A stretch of DNA of 52,317 nt from Kribbella sp. VKM Ac-2568 (GTDB lineage Bacteria > Actinomycetota > Actinomycetes > Propionibacteriales > Kribbellaceae): NCBI RefSeq assembly GCF_004345365.1, contig NZ_SLVF01000025.1, forward strand, positions 1-52,317. Direction: 5' to 3'. The position numbers and the translations under genes were made by a program. The notes under the pieces are model-generated. The model saw only the letters and a list, made by a program, of their open reading frames with translations, was not told the DNA's origin and ran no database searches. How positions within the stretch are numbered: position 1 is the first letter of the stretch; each line of letters begins with the position of its first letter. This document shows, in pieces, positions 50,226 through 52,317 of this stretch.

Positions 50226-51002
50226 CTAGGAAAGCGCGGTACCGGTCGACGCGGGCGCAAGGCGGTAGCCCTCGTGCGCAGAGAACTCGGCGGCCAGCGC
50301 GAACCGGTCGCCGCGCACGATCGTGTGCCGCCACTCGATCTTGCGTCCCTGCGCGTGCCCGAGCCGGTTGATCGAGAACGCGGCGGCGTCCGCCGGGCAG
50401 TGCAGCAACGCGCGCTCCGCCGGTGTCGGGTTCACCGCGCGGATGTCCTCGCGCCCGTGGTCGAGCCGGAGCCCGGTCCGCTCGGCCAGCTCGTTGTAGA
50501 GGCTGGTGTGACTGAAGTCCGCGCCCAGCAGCCCATCGGCGAGTGATGCGGGCAACCAGACCCGGTCGATCGCCAGCGGCTCGTCTCCCGCGAATCGCAC
50601 TCGTTCCAGATAGACCAGCGGGCTCGACGCCTCCAGATCCAGCCGAGTGGCGATCACCCCGTCCGCCCGCACATCCAGCGCCCGTACGACGCTGTGCTGC
50701 GTCAGGCCGGAAGCCTCCACTGAGGAGAAGAGGCTGTACAGCGCTCCCATCGGCTGGCGGATCTCCGGCGAGGTGGCGACCCGCGGCTGCCGACCGCGCT
50801 CCGCGACGATCAGCCCGTCGGCCCGGAGCTTGCCGAGCGCCTGCCGGACCGTGTGCCGACTGACCTGATACTCCTCGACCAGCGCGAGCTCCCCGGGGAA
50901 GACGTCGTCGAACTCGCCCGCGCGCAAGCGGCGTACCAGTTCCTGCTGCAACTGCTTCCACAGCGGCTGTCCACCGGTGCGGTCCAGTTTGCGCTCGCTC
51001 AT
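50226..51002 (-). CDS. GntR/HutC-family transcriptional regulator
   Basis: This 258-residue protein starts at the ATG at 51002, with GAGGA upstream on the minus strand; longer in-frame starts upstream would run through the operator. Winged helix residues 10-80 read PLWKQLQQELVRRLRAGEF, FPGELALVEEYQVSRHTVRQALGKLRADGL. The UTRA effector domain (about 100-250) includes LVYLERVRFAGDEPLAIDRVWLP and IEWRHTIVRGDRFALAAEF. HutC-type regulators respond to small molecules. It is divergent from the YeiH-type gene, and a palindrome lies between them. Confidence 0.9.
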   Translation of the reverse strand: MSERKLDRTGGQPLWKQLQQELVRRLRAGEFDDVFPGELALVEEYQVSRHTVRQALGKLRADGLIVAERGRQPRVATSPEIRQPMGALYSLFSSVEASGLTQHSVVRALDVRADGVIATRLDLEASSPLVYLERVRFAGDEPLAIDRVWLPASLADGLLGADFSHTSLYNELAERTGLRLDHGREDIRAVNPTPAERALLHCPADAAAFSINRLGHAQGRKIEWRHTIVRGDRFALAAEFSAHEGYRLAPASTGTALS

Positions 51003-51064
51003 CGGGGTCCTCGCGTCGTGTCGGATCCTGCCCGCCTTGCCAAATGTCCGGTCATCTCTTAACT

Positions 51065-51082
51065 TAAATGTACGCACATTTA
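51065..51082. promoter_or_regulatory. Palindrome TAAATGT-N4-ACATTTA
   Basis: TAAATGT (51065-51071) and ACATTTA (51076-51082) are perfectly inverted with a 4-base spacer. The site is AT-rich in a G+C-rich stretch and lies between the GntR and YeiH-type genes, 21 bases upstream of the latter's start. It is the likely operator of the GntR regulator. Confidence 0.7.
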
Positions 51083-51102
51083 GTCTCGAGGGGGTCCGGC
51101 GC

Positions 51103-52227
51103 GTGCTGCACACAGAGGTTAGGTCACCGGGTGTGTCCTCCTCAGCTGTCTCGCCGCACGTGGACAAGGCTCCGAGCTTCGCTGAACGCCTTCTCGCTCG
51201 GGTGCCCGGTCTGCTGATCGTTCTGGCGCTGGCCGCCGTGGCTGTTCCGCTCGGCCGCCTGGTTCCCGTGATCGGCGGTCCTGTGTTCGGGATCGTGCTG
51301 GGCGTGCTCGCCGGCCTGCTCATCCGCCCGCTGCGAGCGGATGCCTGCCGGCCCGGCTATGACTTCGCCTCGAAGACTCTCCTGCAGTTGTCGATCGTGG
51401 TGCTCGGTACCGGCCTGTCCTTGCAACAGGTGGTCCATGTCGGCGGTAGCTCGCTACCGGTCATGCTCGGCACTCTGACCGCGGCTCTCGGCGGCGCATG
51501 GCTGTTCGGCCGTCTGCTGGGTGTCCGGGGTGACACCCAGACCCTCATCGGAGTCGGTACTGCGATCTGCGGTGCCTCGGCGATCGCCGCAGCGACAGCC
51601 GCGATCGGGGCGAAGCGATCCTCGGTGGCCTATGCGCTGGCCACGATCTTCACCTTCAACGTGGCTGCCGTGCTGCTGTTCCCGCCGCTCGGCCACTTGC
51701 TCGGGCTGAGCGCCGAGTCCTTCGGTCTGTGGGCCGGAACCGCTATCAACGACACCTCATCGGTGGTCGCCGCCGGCTACGCCTGCAGCCAGGAGGCGGG
51801 GGATCAGGCGCTCGTCGTCAAGCTGACCCGATCGCTGATGCTGGTCCCGATCGTGCTCGGCCTCGTGATCCTCAAGTCCCGCCGCGAAGCCCGCGCGGCC
51901 GCGGCGCTCGCGGCGACCTCGGCGTCGTCAGCGGGTGTGCGCGTGCAGAAGCGCCTGCCGTGGCGCCGGATGGTCCCGTTGTTCCTGATCGGCTTCATCG
52001 CTGCCGCGGGTCTGCGCAGCGCGGGCCTGGTCCCGGACGGCTGGCAGGAGAACCTCTCCCTGCTGGGCACCTTCCTGATCACCTCGGCCCTGGTCGCGAT
52101 CGGCCTCTCCCTCCGCCCGGCCGAACTCCGCGCCGCGGGCTTCCGTCCAGTCCTGCTCGGCGCGATCCTCTGGGTCTCGGTCGCCCTCAGCAGCCTGGGC
52201 CTGCAGTGGGCGACCGGAACCCTCTAG
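51103..52227 (+). CDS. YeiH/UPF0324-type membrane protein
   Basis: This 374-residue protein has about ten membrane helices. GPVFGIVLGVLAGLLIRP, LLQLSIVVLGTGLSLQQV, LIGVGTAICGASAIAAATAAIGAK and LWAGTAINDTSSVVAAGYA are the conserved blocks of the YeiH (putative sulfate exporter) family. The GTG at 51103 is chosen because GAGGGGG lies 8 bases upstream and it starts after the palindrome; a GTG at 51133 is an alternative. The substrate is unknown. Regulation by the divergent GntR protein is likely. Confidence 0.9.
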   Translation: MLHTEVRSPGVSSSAVSPHVDKAPSFAERLLARVPGLLIVLALAAVAVPLGRLVPVIGGPVFGIVLGVLAGLLIRPLRADACRPGYDFASKTLLQLSIVVLGTGLSLQQVVHVGGSSLPVMLGTLTAALGGAWLFGRLLGVRGDTQTLIGVGTAICGASAIAAATAAIGAKRSSVAYALATIFTFNVAAVLLFPPLGHLLGLSAESFGLWAGTAINDTSSVVAAGYACSQEAGDQALVVKLTRSLMLVPIVLGLVILKSRREARAAAALAATSASSAGVRVQKRLPWRRMVPLFLIGFIAAAGLRSAGLVPDGWQENLSLLGTFLITSALVAIGLSLRPAELRAAGFRPVLLGAILWVSVALSSLGLQWATGTL

Positions 52228-52252
52228 ACGCATTTTCCGCAGTTTGATGTGT

Positions 52253-52317
52253 CTACTGCTCGTCGTGTTCTGGCCAGGGGAGTTCGATGGCGAGTAGGTC
52301 GAGGATGCGGCGTTGGG
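52253..52317 (-). CDS. Partial C-terminus of an unidentified protein
   Basis: Read on the minus strand from the window edge, QRRILDLLAIELPWPEHDEQ ends at a TAG stop (52253-52255). Only about 21 residues are visible and I cannot assign it; the fragment is helical and acidic at its end. Confidence 0.45.
   Translation of the reverse strand, partial: QRRILDLLAIELPWPEHDEQ

Noticed and set aside
1..52317. CRISPR array or Cas genes
   Set aside because: No series of regularly spaced identical repeats with unique spacers was seen; the 36-bp and 23-bp repeat sets are coding or too few and imperfect.

Overview
This is high-GC actinomycete DNA. The GAF-ANTAR regulator, the ECF sigma factor with a zinc-finger anti-sigma partner, the Lsr2 protein and the frequent GTG/TTG starts all fit that group. 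I suspect a Nocardioidaceae/Kribbella-like or Pseudonocardia-like genome, but the sequence does not settle this. The window joins an integrated mobile island (about 1 to 40.8 kb) to ordinary chromosome (about 40.85 to 52.3 kb). The junction is a tRNA-Lys(UUU) gene at 40853-40925, with the island's integrase next to its 3' end. The other end of the island was not found and may lie left of the window.

Island, left to right. A cut-off ISL3-family insertion sequence (1-729) is followed by an XRE regulator, then a divergent GntR repressor/excisionase pair separated by an operator array of CCTAG repeats. A tightly overlapped ten-gene operon (3.5-14.4 kb) encodes the DNA-transfer machinery: a PycTM-like membrane protein, a TraG/VirD4-type coupling ATPase, accessory proteins (deoxyribosyltransferase-like, RRQRL zinc protein, DUF4913) and a 1554-residue MobF relaxase-helicase. 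No mating-pore (type IV secretion) genes are visible, so the element looks mobilizable rather than self-transmissible. A structured non-coding segment, a C5 DNA methyltransferase, several small proteins and a primase-polymerase-like protein follow (14.4-19.1 kb).

Cargo (20-39 kb) is patchy and often lower in G+C. It holds a 917-residue STAND-type NTPase with a hydrophobic C-terminal helix (a defence candidate); an IS1634-family element flanked by a 166-bp target duplication, with a frameshifted transposase; an Lsr2 silencer; a broken SRAP gene with a foreign ORF in its middle; a small B-lectin; and an old integrase remnant. Two separate ParB-like/DNA-methyltransferase modules follow. One is a ParB-like gene convergent with a Dam-type methylase. 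The other is a compact three-gene operon of ParB-like, PD-(D/E)xK-like and TSPPY methyltransferase genes. A frameshifted HNH gene comes next. The integrase beside the tRNA is fused to a GntR-type domain and carries a frame-breaking deletion, so the island is probably stranded.

Chromosome (41-52 kb): DoxX, sigma/anti-sigma pair, GAF-ANTAR regulator, ArsR regulator with a divergent flavin reductase-like gene, RidA, a LysR/class A beta-lactamase-like operon, a Tat-exported metallo-beta-lactamase-fold protein, an aldo/keto reductase, and a GntR/HutC regulator divergent from a YeiH-type membrane protein across a clear palindrome.
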